Source: Gemmatimonadota bacterium
GTDB lineage: Bacteria; Gemmatimonadota; Gemmatimonadetes; Longimicrobiales; Longimicrobiaceae
Length of the DNA stretch: 64,000 bases
NCBI GenBank assembly: GCA_007118565.1
Contig: SKRI01000014.1
Coordinates: forward strand, 1 to 64,000
Direction of reading: 5' to 3'
Each line of letters begins with the position of its first letter. The stretch's first letter is position 1. The notes beneath the pieces were generated by a model. The model saw only the letters and a program-made list of their open reading frames with translations, made no database searches and was not told the origin of the DNA. Below, in pieces: positions 1-9,056 of the stretch. Position numbers and translations under genes: made by a program.

Positions 1-1287
1 CTGCGCCGGATGACCGGCACGGAGGAGCCGGTCGAAGCCGTGCTCGGCCGCGACAACCGGCTCACCTCGGACGAGCTGGCCGCCGCGGTCTCGGCGGGGC
101 TCCGTGACGCGGGCGTCGGCGTCATCGACGTGGGCACGGTGCCGACCCCGGTCCACAGCTACGCGACCGCGGTGCTGGGCGCCGCGGGCGGGCTGCAGGT
201 CACCGGCTCGCACAACCCGCCCGACTACAACGGCTTCAAGATGACGGTCGCGGGGCGCTCCATCTACGGAGAGCGTATCCAGGAGATCTTCCGCATCATC
301 CGCGAGGAGGACTACGAGTCGGGAGATGGGCGGGAGCGCCGGGAGGAGATTTTGAACCGCTACGTGGCCGACATCGCCCCCAGATTCGCACTTAAGCGTC
401 CGCTGAAGGTGGTGGCGGATTGCGGCAACGGGGTCGGCAGCGTGGTGGTGGTCGATCTCCTCCGCGCGTTGGATGAGAAGGTGGAGGTCATCCCGCTCTA
501 TTGCGAGTCCGACGGAACCTTCCCGAACCACCACCCCGACCCGGTGGTGGACGAGAACCTCATCCCCCTGATCGACAAGGTGCGCGCGACGGGAGCCGAT
601 CTCGGCGTCGCCTTCGACGGGGACGCGGACCGGATCGGCGCAGTGGACGAGAAGGGCGGCATCGTGCGAGGCGACATCCTCCTTCTCCTGTTCGCGCTGG
701 AGCTGGCGGAGCGCAGGGGCGCGGATGCCCCCGTCGTCTATGACGTGAAGTGCACGCAGGCGCTGCCCGATGTCCTCGAGAAGGCCGGGATCCGCGGGAT
801 CATGGCGAAGACGGGCCACTCCCTCATCAAGGAGCGGATGAAGGAAGAAGGCGCCCTCATCGCCGGGGAGCTGTCGGGACACATAATGTTCGGGGACGAC
901 TACTACGGGTTCGACGACGCGCTCTACGCCGCCTGCCTCCTCACCGCCATCGTCTCCCGATCGGAGCGGTCGCTCTCGGAGCGGGTGGGCGAGTTTCCGC
1001 AGTACCTCTCCTCCCCGGAGATACGCTACCCGGCCACCGAGGAGACGAAATTCGGGATCGTGGACCGCGCGGTCGAGCACTTCGGGCACGAGCACGAGGT
1101 CATCGACGTGGACGGCGCCCGTGTCCTCTTCGGCGACGGCTGGGGGCTGGTACGCGCCTCGAACACCGAGCCGGTGATCGTGGCCCGCTACGAGGCACGG
1201 GACGAGGGCCGCCTGAACGAGATCCGGGAGCAGGTCGAAGGCTGGCTCTCGAACGAGGGCGTCCAGGTCCCGGCCGCATCTGTTTAA
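1..1287 (+). CDS. manB: Phosphomannomutase/phosphoglucomutase, 5' end cut by window edge
   Basis: Interconverts hexose 1- and 6-phosphates (mannose and/or glucose) to feed nucleotide-sugar and envelope polysaccharide synthesis in the cytoplasm. The frame is open from base 1, and the first ATG (base 10) lies inside the conserved fold, so roughly the first 30 residues are outside the window. Visible motifs, numbered from that ATG: the phosphoserine loop TGSHNP (65-70, Ser67), the metal loop DGDADRIG (203-210), the sugar-binding GELSGH (286-291) and the C-terminal phosphate-binding RASNTEP. Together these cover the four alpha-D-phosphohexomutase domains. Motifs do not separate mannose from glucose specificity. 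The UPF0182 gene starts 20 nt downstream. Confidence 0.93.
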   Translation: MRRMTGTEEPVEAVLGRDNRLTSDELAAAVSAGLRDAGVGVIDVGTVPTPVHSYATAVLGAAGGLQVTGSHNPPDYNGFKMTVAGRSIYGERIQEIFRIIREEDYESGDGRERREEILNRYVADIAPRFALKRPLKVVADCGNGVGSVVVVDLLRALDEKVEVIPLYCESDGTFPNHHPDPVVDENLIPLIDKVRATGADLGVAFDGDADRIGAVDEKGGIVRGDILLLLFALELAERRGADAPVVYDVKCTQALPDVLEKAGIRGIMAKTGHSLIKERMKEEGALIAGELSGHIMFGDDYYGFDDALYAACLLTAIVSRSERSLSERVGEFPQYLSSPEIRYPATEETKFGIVDRAVEHFGHEHEVIDVDGARVLFGDGWGLVRASNTEPVIVARYEARDEGRLNEIREQVEGWLSNEGVQVPAASV

Positions 1288-1306
1288 CCCGAAGCATCAT
1301 CCTCTG

Positions 1307-4093
1307 ATGTGGTCTCGCCGACGGAAGATCGTCGTAGGCGTCATCGCCGCGCTGTTCGTTCTGCTCATCGCCGGACGGATGGTCTCGGTATTCGCGGTCG
1401 ACCTCCTCTGGTACCGCTCGCTCGGCTTCGACGACGTCTTCTGGACCCGGTGGTGGATCACCGCGGGGGTGCGGGTCACGGTGGGGCTGCTCGCCGCCGT
1501 CTTCGTTTTCCTGAACCTGCGTATCGCGGCCCGGGCGCTCGAGAATGTCCGTATCCGGCGCCGCTACGCGAACATCGAGATCGAGGAGCGCATCCCACGC
1601 AGCTGGGTGCTTGCGGTCGCCACCGGTGTCGCCCTCTTCTCCGGATGGTGGCTCTCGCTCGGCATGGGGAATCCCATCGAGGTGGCCGCTGCCTTCGTCG
1701 CCCCCGCATGGGGTGAGGCGGACCCGATCTTCGGGCGGGACTTCTCCTTCTACGTCTTCACCCTGCCGATCATCGGCCGGCTGCAGATCCTCGCGGGCGT
1801 CCTCCTCTTCTGGACCTTCCTCCTCGTGCTGGTGGCGTACGTGGCCACCACCTCCGTGCGCTGGAGCGAGACCGGGCCGGTGATCACCCCGCTGGCCCGC
1901 CGCCACCTGGGGATGCTCGCGGCGGCAGCGCTCCTCGTGCTGGCCTGGGACTTCTGGCTCGACCGATACCAGCTGCTCGTATCGGGACAGGGGGTCGGCG
2001 GGGCGCTCGGCTACACAGACGTCCACGCCCGCATCCCGGCGCGGGTGGTGACCACCTTCCTGGCCGCGGTCGCGGCCGGCGCGGTGGGGTACGGCGCATG
2101 GGTCGGATCGCTCCGTCCCCCCGCCATCGCTCTCGGGGTGCTGATCCTCGGGGGCGTGGTAGGGCAGGGGGTGTACCCGAGCCTCCTCCAGCGGCTCCTC
2201 GTCGAGCCGGACGAGCTGAACCGGGAGAGCGCCTACATCGAGATGAACCTCGCGCTCACGCGACGGGCATACGACCTGACCGACCTCGACCGCAGGGCGC
2301 TTCCCCACGATCCGGGGGATAGGCCGGATGCCGCGGCGCTGGAGATGGCGCTGGGACGTGTTCCGCTCTGGGACCCCCGCCCCCTGCGGAGGACGTATGC
2401 GGCCCAGCAGGCGCTCTTCCGCTACTACGACTTCGTTTCCCTCCACTACGACCGTTACGGCCCGCCGGGGGATCAGGAGCAGGTCGTCATCTCGGTCCGC
2501 GAGCTCGATGTCGGAGGGCTGCCGGCGGCCGCGCAGACCTGGCAGAACCTCCATCTCAACTGGGTGCACGGGGCCGGCGCCGTGGTGACCCCGGCTTCGC
2601 GAATGGGCGCGGGGGGTGAGCCCGCGTACTGGCTGCGCGACCTCTCTCCGCCGCGGGTCGCGCCCACCGCGCCGCCCGAGCTCGAGCTCACCGATCCCGA
2701 GATCTACTTTGGGGAGCGGACGCGCGGCTACGTGGTGCTCGACCCGGACATGACGCCGGCGGAGCGCAGGGGGGACGAGCCGGTGGGACCGGAGGAGCGC
2801 GACGCCGCTCCCGTTCCCGTCGGGGTCACGCTGGACGCGTTCTGGAAGCGCGCCATGTTCGCCTGGGCATTCCAGAGCCGGAACCTGATCCTCTCCGGGC
2901 AGATCACGCCCCAGAGCCGGATCACCTACCGGCGGGAGGTGGTCGAGCGCGTGCGGGAGGTGGTGCCCTTCCTGGCGGTTCCGGCCGGAGGGCGGGCCGG
3001 ACCCTATCCGGTGATTCACGAGGGGAGGGTGGTCTGGATCGTGGACGGCTATACGACGAGCAGCGCCTTTCCCATGGCCGCGGCCAGCCGCTTCGCCGAC
3101 CGCACCGTTCGCTACGTCCGCAACAGCGTGAAAATCACCGTGGATGCGGTGACGGGGGAGGTCGGTGTCTTCTCGGTGGATCCGGACGATCCGGTGCTGC
3201 GGACCTACGCGGGCATCTTTCCCGGTCTCATCCGCCCCGTGGAGGAGATGCCGGAAGGGCTCCGCCGGCACCTCCGTTTCCCTCCGGTGCTCTTCCAGCT
3301 GCAGACCGCGGTGCTCAGCGAGTACCACCTGCGGGATGCCCGCGCCTTCTACTACAAGGAGGACGTCTGGGACATTCCCACGGAAATCTATCAGAACCGG
3401 GCCATCATGTACGAGCCCTTCTTCACCATCCTTCCCCTCCCGGGAGAGGAGGGGTCCGAGTTCGCGCTCACGACTCCGTTCGTGGCGGCCGGACGGCAGA
3501 ATATGACCGCCTTCTTCGTCACCCGGAACGACCCGCCCCGCTATGGCGAGCAGATCCTGTACGAGCTGCCCAGGGACGAGCTGATCCCGGGACCGCAGCA
3601 GATCGAGGCGCTGATCGACCAGAACCCCGAGATCGCCGAGCAGCTGGCCCTCTGGCAGCGAGCGGGGAGCAGCGTGATCCGCGGAAACATGGCGGTTGTC
3701 CCGATCGGCGACACCTTCGTCTACCTGGAGCCGGTCTTTCTCGAGGCGCAGGAGGGAGCCATTCCCCAGCTTGAGCGAGTGATCCTTGCGAGCGCCCGGC
3801 GTGTCGTCATGCGACCGACCCTGGCGGAGGCCATCTCCGCGCTTCTCGATCCCGATGCCCCGGCCGAGGCCGGCCGCCGTCGGGTCCGCCTCGAGGAGCC
3901 GGACGACCCGGCGGATCCGGCGGAGCGGGAGGTGGAGGCGCCCCCGGCGGTGCCCGCCATCGAGACGGCGCGCGCGCGGGAGGTCATGCAGCGCGCCGAG
4001 CGGCAGCTCCGCGAGGGGGACTGGGCCGCCTTCGGGGAGAGCTGGGAGCAGCTGCGCCGGATCCTTCAGGAGGAAGAAGGAGGATCACCCTGA
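1307..4093 (+). CDS. UPF0182 family large membrane protein
   Basis: A 928-residue protein of the UPF0182 (COG1615) family, whose function is not established. About seven hydrophobic segments occupy roughly the first 290 residues, starting with a helix at residues 8-30. A long, mostly soluble region follows (about 300-850), presumably extracytoplasmic, and the C-terminus is charged and Glu/Arg-rich. Length is normal for the family. It starts 20 nt after the phosphohexomutase gene with no clear Shine-Dalgarno sequence, so the exact start is uncertain, although the ATG directly precedes the Arg-rich n-region of the first helix. It is probably co-transcribed with the upstream gene. Confidence 0.85.
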   Translation: MWSRRRKIVVGVIAALFVLLIAGRMVSVFAVDLLWYRSLGFDDVFWTRWWITAGVRVTVGLLAAVFVFLNLRIAARALENVRIRRRYANIEIEERIPRSWVLAVATGVALFSGWWLSLGMGNPIEVAAAFVAPAWGEADPIFGRDFSFYVFTLPIIGRLQILAGVLLFWTFLLVLVAYVATTSVRWSETGPVITPLARRHLGMLAAAALLVLAWDFWLDRYQLLVSGQGVGGALGYTDVHARIPARVVTTFLAAVAAGAVGYGAWVGSLRPPAIALGVLILGGVVGQGVYPSLLQRLLVEPDELNRESAYIEMNLALTRRAYDLTDLDRRALPHDPGDRPDAAALEMALGRVPLWDPRPLRRTYAAQQALFRYYDFVSLHYDRYGPPGDQEQVVISVRELDVGGLPAAAQTWQNLHLNWVHGAGAVVTPASRMGAGGEPAYWLRDLSPPRVAPTAPPELELTDPEIYFGERTRGYVVLDPDMTPAERRGDEPVGPEERDAAPVPVGVTLDAFWKRAMFAWAFQSRNLILSGQITPQSRITYRREVVERVREVVPFLAVPAGGRAGPYPVIHEGRVVWIVDGYTTSSAFPMAAASRFADRTVRYVRNSVKITVDAVTGEVGVFSVDPDDPVLRTYAGIFPGLIRPVEEMPEGLRRHLRFPPVLFQLQTAVLSEYHLRDARAFYYKEDVWDIPTEIYQNRAIMYEPFFTILPLPGEEGSEFALTTPFVAAGRQNMTAFFVTRNDPPRYGEQILYELPRDELIPGPQQIEALIDQNPEIAEQLALWQRAGSSVIRGNMAVVPIGDTFVYLEPVFLEAQEGAIPQLERVILASARRVVMRPTLAEAISALLDPDAPAEAGRRRVRLEEPDDPADPAEREVEAPPAVPAIETARAREVMQRAERQLREGDWAAFGESWEQLRRILQEEEGGSP

Positions 4094-4103
4094 TCGCATC
4101 GGG

Positions 4104-4132
4104 TTGCCGGCTCCCTGGGGCCGCGATATGAT
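4104..4132 (+). promoter_or_regulatory. Sigma70-type promoter for the arcC-sucCD region
   Basis: TTGCCG (4104-4109), a 17-nt spacer and TATGAT (4127-4132). The -10 matches 5 of 6 and the -35 matches 4 of 6 consensus bases. It lies in the only sizeable gap between the UPF0182 gene and the carbamate kinase gene. The predicted start is near 4139, leaving a leader of about 60 nt that carries an AAGGAG ribosome-binding site. Confidence 0.6.
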
Positions 4133-4199
4133 TGGCGGCCTTCGCCGGGGCGCGAGAGCGCCGGCTCGGACCGGGCACGACGGGCAAGGAGAGCGCTGA

Positions 4200-5141
4200 G
4201 TGAACAGGGCCGGTATCGTCATTGCGCTCGGGGGGAATGCTCTTGCCCCGGACGGGGAGGTCGACAGCATCGACCGGCAGTTCGCGCACACGCGCACCAG
4301 CCTCGGCGCGGTCGTCGGGCTCGCCCGCGCAGGCTGGAGGGTCGCCATCGTGCATGGCAACGGGCCCCAGGTCGGCAACGCGCTGATCCGGAACGAGCTG
4401 GCGCGGGACAAGGTCGCGCCGCTCCCGCTGGGCGTGCTGGTGGCGGCCACGGAAGGGTGGATCGGCTACATGATCCAGCAATCCCTGGAGAACGCGCTGC
4501 GCGCCGAGTCGGTGGATCGCAGAGTTGTGACGCTCGTCACACAGGTGCGGGTGGCAGAGGACGACCCGACGCTCCTGGAGCCGACCAAGCCGATCGGTCG
4601 GACCATGAGCGAGGAGACCGCTCGCTCTCTGGCTGCCGAGCTGGGATGGAGCGTGGCCGAGGGGCCGCGCGGATGGCGACGGGTCGTCGCCTCGCCCATG
4701 CCGCTGGAGATCATCGAGCGGGAGATGATCCGCTCCCTGGTCGATGAGGGCCATCTCGTGATCGCGGCGGGGGGCGGAGGAACGCCGGTGTACCGGACCG
4801 CAGAGGGCGACCTCGAAGGCGTGGACGCGGTGATCGACAAGGACCGCGCCGCGGCCATCCTCGGACTGGACATCGGGGCGGAGGTACTTCTCATCCTTAC
4901 CGATGTGGACGCGGTCTACGCCGATTACGGGACGGATCGCCAGCGTGCTCTCACCCGGCTCACGGTGGCCGAGGCCGAAGAGCTCGCCGGCTCCGGGCAG
5001 CTCGGAGCCGGAAGCATGCTTCCCAAGGTCGAGGCCGCGATCCGATTCGTCCGGGAGGGAGGTGAGCGAGCCGTCATCGCGCCGCTGGAACAGGGCCGGG
5101 CCGCCGTGGATGGCGAGGCCGGAACCACGATCGTAGCCTGA
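4200..5141 (+). CDS. arcC: Carbamate kinase
   Basis: Amino-acid kinase family enzyme (313 aa, full length for carbamate kinase) that interconverts carbamoyl phosphate + ADP and carbamate + ATP. Visible motifs are ALGGNAL near the N-terminus, GNGPQVG at about residue 59, AAGGGGTPV, IDKDRAAAILG and LTDVDAVYADYG, all in carbamate kinase order. The start is GTG, preceded by AAGGAGAG at 4186-4193. Arginine deiminase (arcA) and ornithine carbamoyltransferase (arcB) are not adjacent. The physiological direction, ATP recovery or carbamoyl-phosphate supply, is therefore open. sucC follows after 25 nt, so it probably shares a transcript with sucCD. Confidence 0.9.
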   Translation: MNRAGIVIALGGNALAPDGEVDSIDRQFAHTRTSLGAVVGLARAGWRVAIVHGNGPQVGNALIRNELARDKVAPLPLGVLVAATEGWIGYMIQQSLENALRAESVDRRVVTLVTQVRVAEDDPTLLEPTKPIGRTMSEETARSLAAELGWSVAEGPRGWRRVVASPMPLEIIEREMIRSLVDEGHLVIAAGGGGTPVYRTAEGDLEGVDAVIDKDRAAAILGLDIGAEVLLILTDVDAVYADYGTDRQRALTRLTVAEAEELAGSGQLGAGSMLPKVEAAIRFVREGGERAVIAPLEQGRAAVDGEAGTTIVA

Positions 5142-5166
5142 GAACCCACTACCCGATTTCCATCGC

Positions 5167-6309
5167 ATGGACATTCACGAGTACCAGGCCAAGGAGCTCT
5201 TTGCCCGGCAGGGGATTCCCGTGCCGCCCGGCGAGGTGGTGACCAGCCCGGAGGACGCCGAGCGCGTCGCCACCCGCTTCGGTACGGCGGTCATGGTGAA
5301 GGCGCAGGTCCACACCGGAGGCCGCGGCAAGGCGGGCGGCGTCAAGTTCGCCAAGGACGCATCCGAGGCCCGCTCGCACGCCGAGAATATCCTCGGGATG
5401 ACCATCAAGGATCTCACGGTGGAGCGGGTCCTGATCACACCCGCCGAGGACATCGAGTCCGAGGCGTACGTCGGCATCGTCGTGGACCGGGCCAGCAAGC
5501 GCCCGGTCTTCATGGTCTCGGCCGAGGGCGGCGTGGACATCGAGGAGGTTGCGGATACGAATCCCGAGGCCATCCGCAAGCTGGAGGTGGATCCGCGCTA
5601 CGGGCTCCTGCCACACCAGGCCTATCTCATGGCCGCCGATCTCTACGAGGACGCCAAACAGCAGCGTTCCGCCGCCAGGATCATGCGCCAGCTCTACGAT
5701 GCCTTCATGGGCGCGGGGGCCTCGCTCGCGGAGATCAATCCGCTTATCACGACACCCGACGGCGCGGTCAAGGCCATCGACGCCAAGGTGACGATCGACG
5801 ACAACGAGCTGTTCCGTCGCCCCGAGGTCGAGGAGATGCGCGACGTGAGCAGTGAGGAGCCGTCCGAGGTGACCGCCCGGGAGGCGGGGCTCACCTTCAT
5901 CAAGCTCGACGGGAACGTCGGCTGCTGCGTGAACGGAGCCGGGCTCGCCATGGCCACCATGGACCTCGTGAAGTACTACGGGGGCGAGCCGGCCAACTTC
6001 CTCGACATCGGCGGCTCGTCGAACCCGGAGAAGGTGGTCAACGCCCTGCGCATCATCACCTCGGACCCATCGGTCAAGGTGATCCTCTTCAACATCTTCG
6101 GGGGCATCACCCGGTGTGACGACGTGGCGAACGGGATCGTGACCGCCACGGAGCAGATCGACATCGAGGTGCCGATCGTCATCCGTCTCACCGGGACGAA
6201 CGAGACGGAGGGCGTGCGGATCCTGGAAGGCGCGGGCTTCAGCGCAATGACGGACATGGATGCAGCGGTCGAGAAGGCGGTGAACCTCGCAACCGGAACG
6301 GACAAGTGA
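5167..6309 (+). CDS. sucC: Succinyl-CoA synthetase (ADP-forming) beta subunit
   Basis: The beta subunit of the TCA-cycle enzyme that makes ATP (or GTP) from succinyl-CoA. The N-terminus [13 protein letters not shown] is the family signature. An ATP-grasp fold fills about residues 1-220, and a CoA-ligase flavodoxin-like domain fills the rest, with the glycine-rich [12 protein letters not shown] and [16 protein letters not shown] segments. At 380 residues it is close to the usual 385-400. It overlaps sucD by 4 nt (GTGA), which indicates translational coupling and equal subunit output. Confidence 0.97.
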   Translation: MDIHEYQAKELFARQGIPVPPGEVVTSPEDAERVATRFGTAVMVKAQVHTGGRGKAGGVKFAKDASEARSHAENILGMTIKDLTVERVLITPAEDIESEAYVGIVVDRASKRPVFMVSAEGGVDIEEVADTNPEAIRKLEVDPRYGLLPHQAYLMAADLYEDAKQQRSAARIMRQLYDAFMGAGASLAEINPLITTPDGAVKAIDAKVTIDDNELFRRPEVEEMRDVSSEEPSEVTAREAGLTFIKLDGNVGCCVNGAGLAMATMDLVKYYGGEPANFLDIGGSSNPEKVVNALRIITSDPSVKVILFNIFGGITRCDDVANGIVTATEQIDIEVPIVIRLTGTNETEGVRILEGAGFSAMTDMDAAVEKAVNLATGTDK

Positions 6310-7175
6310 GCATTTTTATCGACAAGGAGACTCGACTCGTCGTCCAGGGAATCACCGGGCGCGACGGCTCCTTCCATACCCGGCAGATGATCGAGTACGG
6401 CACCCAGGTGGTGGCCGGGGTAACGCCGGGGAAGGGGGGGCAGCGATTCGACGACTCGGTGCCGATCTTGAACACGGTGGAGCGCGCCGTCAGTGACGAG
6501 GGCGCCAACACCTCGGTCATCTATGTGCCGCCCGCATTTGCCGCGGACGCCATCTTCGAGGCGGCGGACGCCGGGATCGAGTTCATCGTCTGCATCACCG
6601 AGGGGATCCCCGTCCTCGACATGATGCGGGTCCGTCCCTATGTCATGGAGAAGGGTGCGCGGCTTCTCGGACCGAACTGCCCGGGCCTCATCTCCCCCGG
6701 AAAGAGCAAGGTCGGCATCATCCCGGGCGAAATCACGCACGCTGGTCCGGTGGGGCTGGTCTCCCGGTCCGGCACGCTCACCTACGAGGTGGTCCACAAG
6801 CTCGCGACGTCGGACATCGGCACCACGACCTGCGTCGGGATCGGAGGTGATCCGATCAACGGCACCAACTTCATCGATTGCCTCGCCGCCTTCGAGGCCG
6901 ATCCGGAGACCGAGGCTATCGTGGTGATCGGGGAGATCGGGGGCACCGACGAGCAGGAGGCAGCCCGGTACGTGAAGGAGAAGGTGACCAAGCCGGTGGT
7001 CGGCTTCATCGCCGGCCAGACGGCACCTCCGGGGCGCCGCATGGGGCACGCGGGCGCCATCATCTCGGGATCCGCGGGAACTGCAGAGGAGAAGATCCAG
7101 ACATTCGAGGAGAACGGCGTGGGCGTGGCGCAGCGGCCCGTCGACGTCGTGGGGCTCATCCGCGACGTCCTGTAA
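6306..7175 (+). CDS. sucD: Succinyl-CoA synthetase alpha subunit
   Basis: Partner of sucC; 289 aa, full length. A CoA-binding Rossmann domain (about 1-130, [13 protein letters not shown] near the start) is followed by the ligase domain. The phosphorylated histidine sits in GHAGAI (His248). The start is GTG, overlapping the sucC stop. After the stop, a 9-bp hairpin (7194-7221) separates it from the EIIA-CBS gene. Confidence 0.97.
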   Translation: MSIFIDKETRLVVQGITGRDGSFHTRQMIEYGTQVVAGVTPGKGGQRFDDSVPILNTVERAVSDEGANTSVIYVPPAFAADAIFEAADAGIEFIVCITEGIPVLDMMRVRPYVMEKGARLLGPNCPGLISPGKSKVGIIPGEITHAGPVGLVSRSGTLTYEVVHKLATSDIGTTTCVGIGGDPINGTNFIDCLAAFEADPETEAIVVIGEIGGTDEQEAARYVKEKVTKPVVGFIAGQTAPPGRRMGHAGAIISGSAGTAEEKIQTFEENGVGVAQRPVDVVGLIRDVL

Positions 7176-7193
7176 CGACCATCGCCTCTCGAA

Positions 7194-7221
7194 GGGTGGC
7201 GCACGAAGAACCGCGCCACCC
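7194..7221 (+). promoter_or_regulatory. Hairpin after sucD, possible weak terminator or attenuator
   Basis: Arms GGGTGGCGC (7194-7202) and GCGCCACCC (7213-7221) pair perfectly around a 10-nt loop. No T-run follows, so intrinsic termination would be weak. mRNA processing or stability, or a protein-binding site, are alternatives. Confidence 0.4.
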
Positions 7222-7245
7222 CCTGTCCTCCGAACGAGGAGTCCG

Positions 7246-8133
7246 ATGCGTCTGACCGATGTCCTGCACGACGCGAACATCATCGTGCGGCTCGAGGCGA
7301 ATTCGATCCGGGAAGCGATGGAGGCCCTCGCCGAACGGCTCGTGACTGCCGGCGCCATCCCCTCGATGGACGTGATCGATACCATCTGGCGCGACCAGCA
7401 CCCGCGCGACCTGCTCTGGGTCGGGGGCTCGGCGGCGATCGCGCACCGGCGGGCCGGAAGGGCCCGAGAGCTGGCCGTGGCGCTCGGAGTCCTCGACCCT
7501 CCGCTCGAGAACGATCGGGCGGGGACGGATCGGGTCCGTGTGGTCGCGCTGGTGCTGAGCCCGCCCGGCAAGCTCGACAGGTATCTCCAGGTGGTGGGGG
7601 CCCTCACTCGGGTCCTGCGGGACGAAGCGGTGATCTCCGACCTGGAGGGTGCCGAAAGCCCGCAGGACGTCCTGGCGATCCGGGCCTTCGCCGAGCTGAC
7701 CCTTCCGGAGCAGCTGACGGTGCGGGACGTGATGACGCAACGCGTCTACCGGGTCTTCGCGGACAGTCCGCTCCAGGAGCTCCTGTCCCTCATGGCCCGG
7801 CACCGGCTCCGGGCGGTTCCGGTGGTGGGGGACGGCCGGGAGGTCGTGGGAATCGTGAGCGACCGGGACGTGCTCGGCTACCTCATGCCGAGAGTCCTCC
7901 GCGTCTCGGCCGGCGATGACCGGGAAGGATCGGGGCACCGTGTCCCGATCGCTTCCTCGGAGGTGCGCGACGTGATGTCGCGCTCGGTGATGTGCGTCTC
8001 CGAGGATCAGTCCATCGCAGACGTGGCATCGCTCATGGTGAACAAGGACGTGGAGCGCTTCCCCGTGGTTCGGGAAGGCCGACTGACGGGCTTCCTCACT
8101 CGCGGTGACATCATTCGAAAGATGTTCGGATAG
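7246..8133 (+). CDS. PTS EIIA-like domain fused to two CBS domains
   Basis: A 295-residue soluble protein. Residues 1-150 resemble the fructose/nitrogen-type EIIA phosphotransferase domain. A histidine (His67) stands in GSAAIAHRRAG, where EIIA proteins carry their phosphorylated His, followed by a family-like LAVALGVL strand. Two CBS domains follow (about 165-225 and 236-295, with VRDVMTQ, GIVSDRDVLG and VRDVMSRS motifs), which normally bind adenine nucleotides. No EIIB or EIIC domain and no other PTS gene is nearby. It lies between sucCD and ndk, which are energy and nucleotide genes, so a regulatory role sensing adenylate charge is plausible but inferred. A GAGGAG-type ribosome-binding site precedes the ATG. 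Confidence 0.75.
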   Translation: MRLTDVLHDANIIVRLEANSIREAMEALAERLVTAGAIPSMDVIDTIWRDQHPRDLLWVGGSAAIAHRRAGRARELAVALGVLDPPLENDRAGTDRVRVVALVLSPPGKLDRYLQVVGALTRVLRDEAVISDLEGAESPQDVLAIRAFAELTLPEQLTVRDVMTQRVYRVFADSPLQELLSLMARHRLRAVPVVGDGREVVGIVSDRDVLGYLMPRVLRVSAGDDREGSGHRVPIASSEVRDVMSRSVMCVSEDQSIADVASLMVNKDVERFPVVREGRLTGFLTRGDIIRKMFG

Positions 8134-8190
8134 AAAGACATCTCCGGCGGAAGAACGGCCGGATGCAAACGACCAACGACGATCAAGCTC

Positions 8191-8616
8191 ATGTCTCAGA
8201 CGCTGGCCATCATCAAGCCCGACGCCACCGGCAACGGGAAGGCCGGAAAGATTCTCGCCCACCTCGAGGACGAGGGCTTTACCGTCCGCGCCATACGGAT
8301 GGTGCGGCTCACCCGTGCGCAAGCGGAGGCCTTCTACGAGGTCCACCGAGGCCGTCCCTTTTACGAGGAGCTGGTCGAGTTCATGACTTCAGGGCCGTGC
8401 ATTCCGCTCGCCCTCGAGGCGGACGATGCCGTGTCCCGGCTGCGGGAGGTGATCGGCGCGACGGATCCCACGGAGGCGGAGGAGGGAACCATTCGCAAGC
8501 TATACGCGGAGTCCAAGGGGAGGAACGCGATCCACGCCTCCGATTCGGACGAGAACGCAGCGAGGGAAACGAGTTTCTTCTTTCCCGAGGCGGAGCGGAT
8601 CGGCAGCGGTCGCTAG
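8191..8616 (+). CDS. ndk: Nucleoside diphosphate kinase
   Basis: Transfers the gamma phosphate of ATP to NDPs via a phosphohistidine. The 141 residues show the N-terminal LAIIKPDAT motif and the active-site NAIHASDS with His115. Length is normal. It starts 57 nt after the EIIA-CBS gene without an obvious Shine-Dalgarno sequence. Its position after sucCD is in keeping with the known physical and functional link of Ndk to succinyl-CoA synthetase in some bacteria. Confidence 0.96.
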   Translation: MSQTLAIIKPDATGNGKAGKILAHLEDEGFTVRAIRMVRLTRAQAEAFYEVHRGRPFYEELVEFMTSGPCIPLALEADDAVSRLREVIGATDPTEAEEGTIRKLYAESKGRNAIHASDSDENAARETSFFFPEAERIGSGR

Positions 8617-8648
8617 CCGTGGATCACCGGTAAGGGGGGAGGAGGGAG

Positions 8649-9023
8649 ATGAACCTGCTCGTTCGGCTCGTCGTCTCGGGAGCCGCGGTCTATCTGGCTG
8701 CCGTGCTCGTGCCGGGGATCCACCTCGAGGAAGGGATCCTTCCACTACTCGGCGTTCTCCTGGTGTTCGGGGCGGTCAACGCGCTGATCCGCCCGCTGGT
8801 GATGTCGCTGAGCTGCGGGCTTATCGTGCTTACGCTCGGGCTCTTCATCTTCGTCATCAACGCCCTGATGCTGCTCCTCACCGCCTGGCTCGCCGGGTGG
8901 CTCGGAATCGGCTTCACCGTGGAGAGCTTCGGAGCGGCGCTCTGGGGAGCGCTCATCATCGCCGTCGTTTCCTTCCTCCTCTCCATGCTGCTCCCCGACC
9001 GGAGAAGGGCGCGCAGGCGTTGA
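8649..9023 (+). CDS. Phage holin family 4-type small membrane protein
   Basis: A 124-residue integral membrane protein with four hydrophobic segments (about 4-22, 30-50, 55-78 and 95-115) and a short basic tail (RRRARRR). The pattern, including the NALIRPLV motif after helix 2, matches the YvlD/phage-holin-4 superfamily, which is common in chromosomes and of unproven function. No phage genes are nearby, so a lytic role is unlikely. A strong GGAGGGAG ribosome-binding site precedes the ATG. Confidence 0.8.
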   Translation: MNLLVRLVVSGAAVYLAAVLVPGIHLEEGILPLLGVLLVFGAVNALIRPLVMSLSCGLIVLTLGLFIFVINALMLLLTAWLAGWLGIGFTVESFGAALWGALIIAVVSFLLSMLLPDRRRARRR

Positions 9024-9048
9024 CATTCCGGGAATCCACCGGTATGTT
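9020..9048 (+). promoter_or_regulatory. Near-consensus promoter of the yceD-rpmF-plsX-fab operon
   Basis: TTGACA (9020-9025, perfect -35), a 17-nt spacer and TATGTT (9043-9048). The transcription start expected 6-8 nt downstream is at about 9055-9057, essentially at the ATG (9057) of the DUF177 gene. That gene has no Shine-Dalgarno sequence, so its mRNA is probably leaderless. The -35 overlaps the end of the preceding membrane-protein gene. Confidence 0.75.
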
Positions 9049-9056
9049 GGCGGTTT

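Noticed and set aside
1100-3328. A 742-codon open frame on the minus strand opposite the UPF0182 gene
   Set aside because: Its translation is Arg/Pro/Gly/His-rich without domains. It is the expected antisense shadow of a GC-rich coding region.
8649-9023. Holin-like protein as evidence of a prophage
   Set aside because: No phage structural, lysis or integrase genes are nearby. The Xer gene at 16.4 kb is the housekeeping type, and members of this membrane family are common chromosomal genes.
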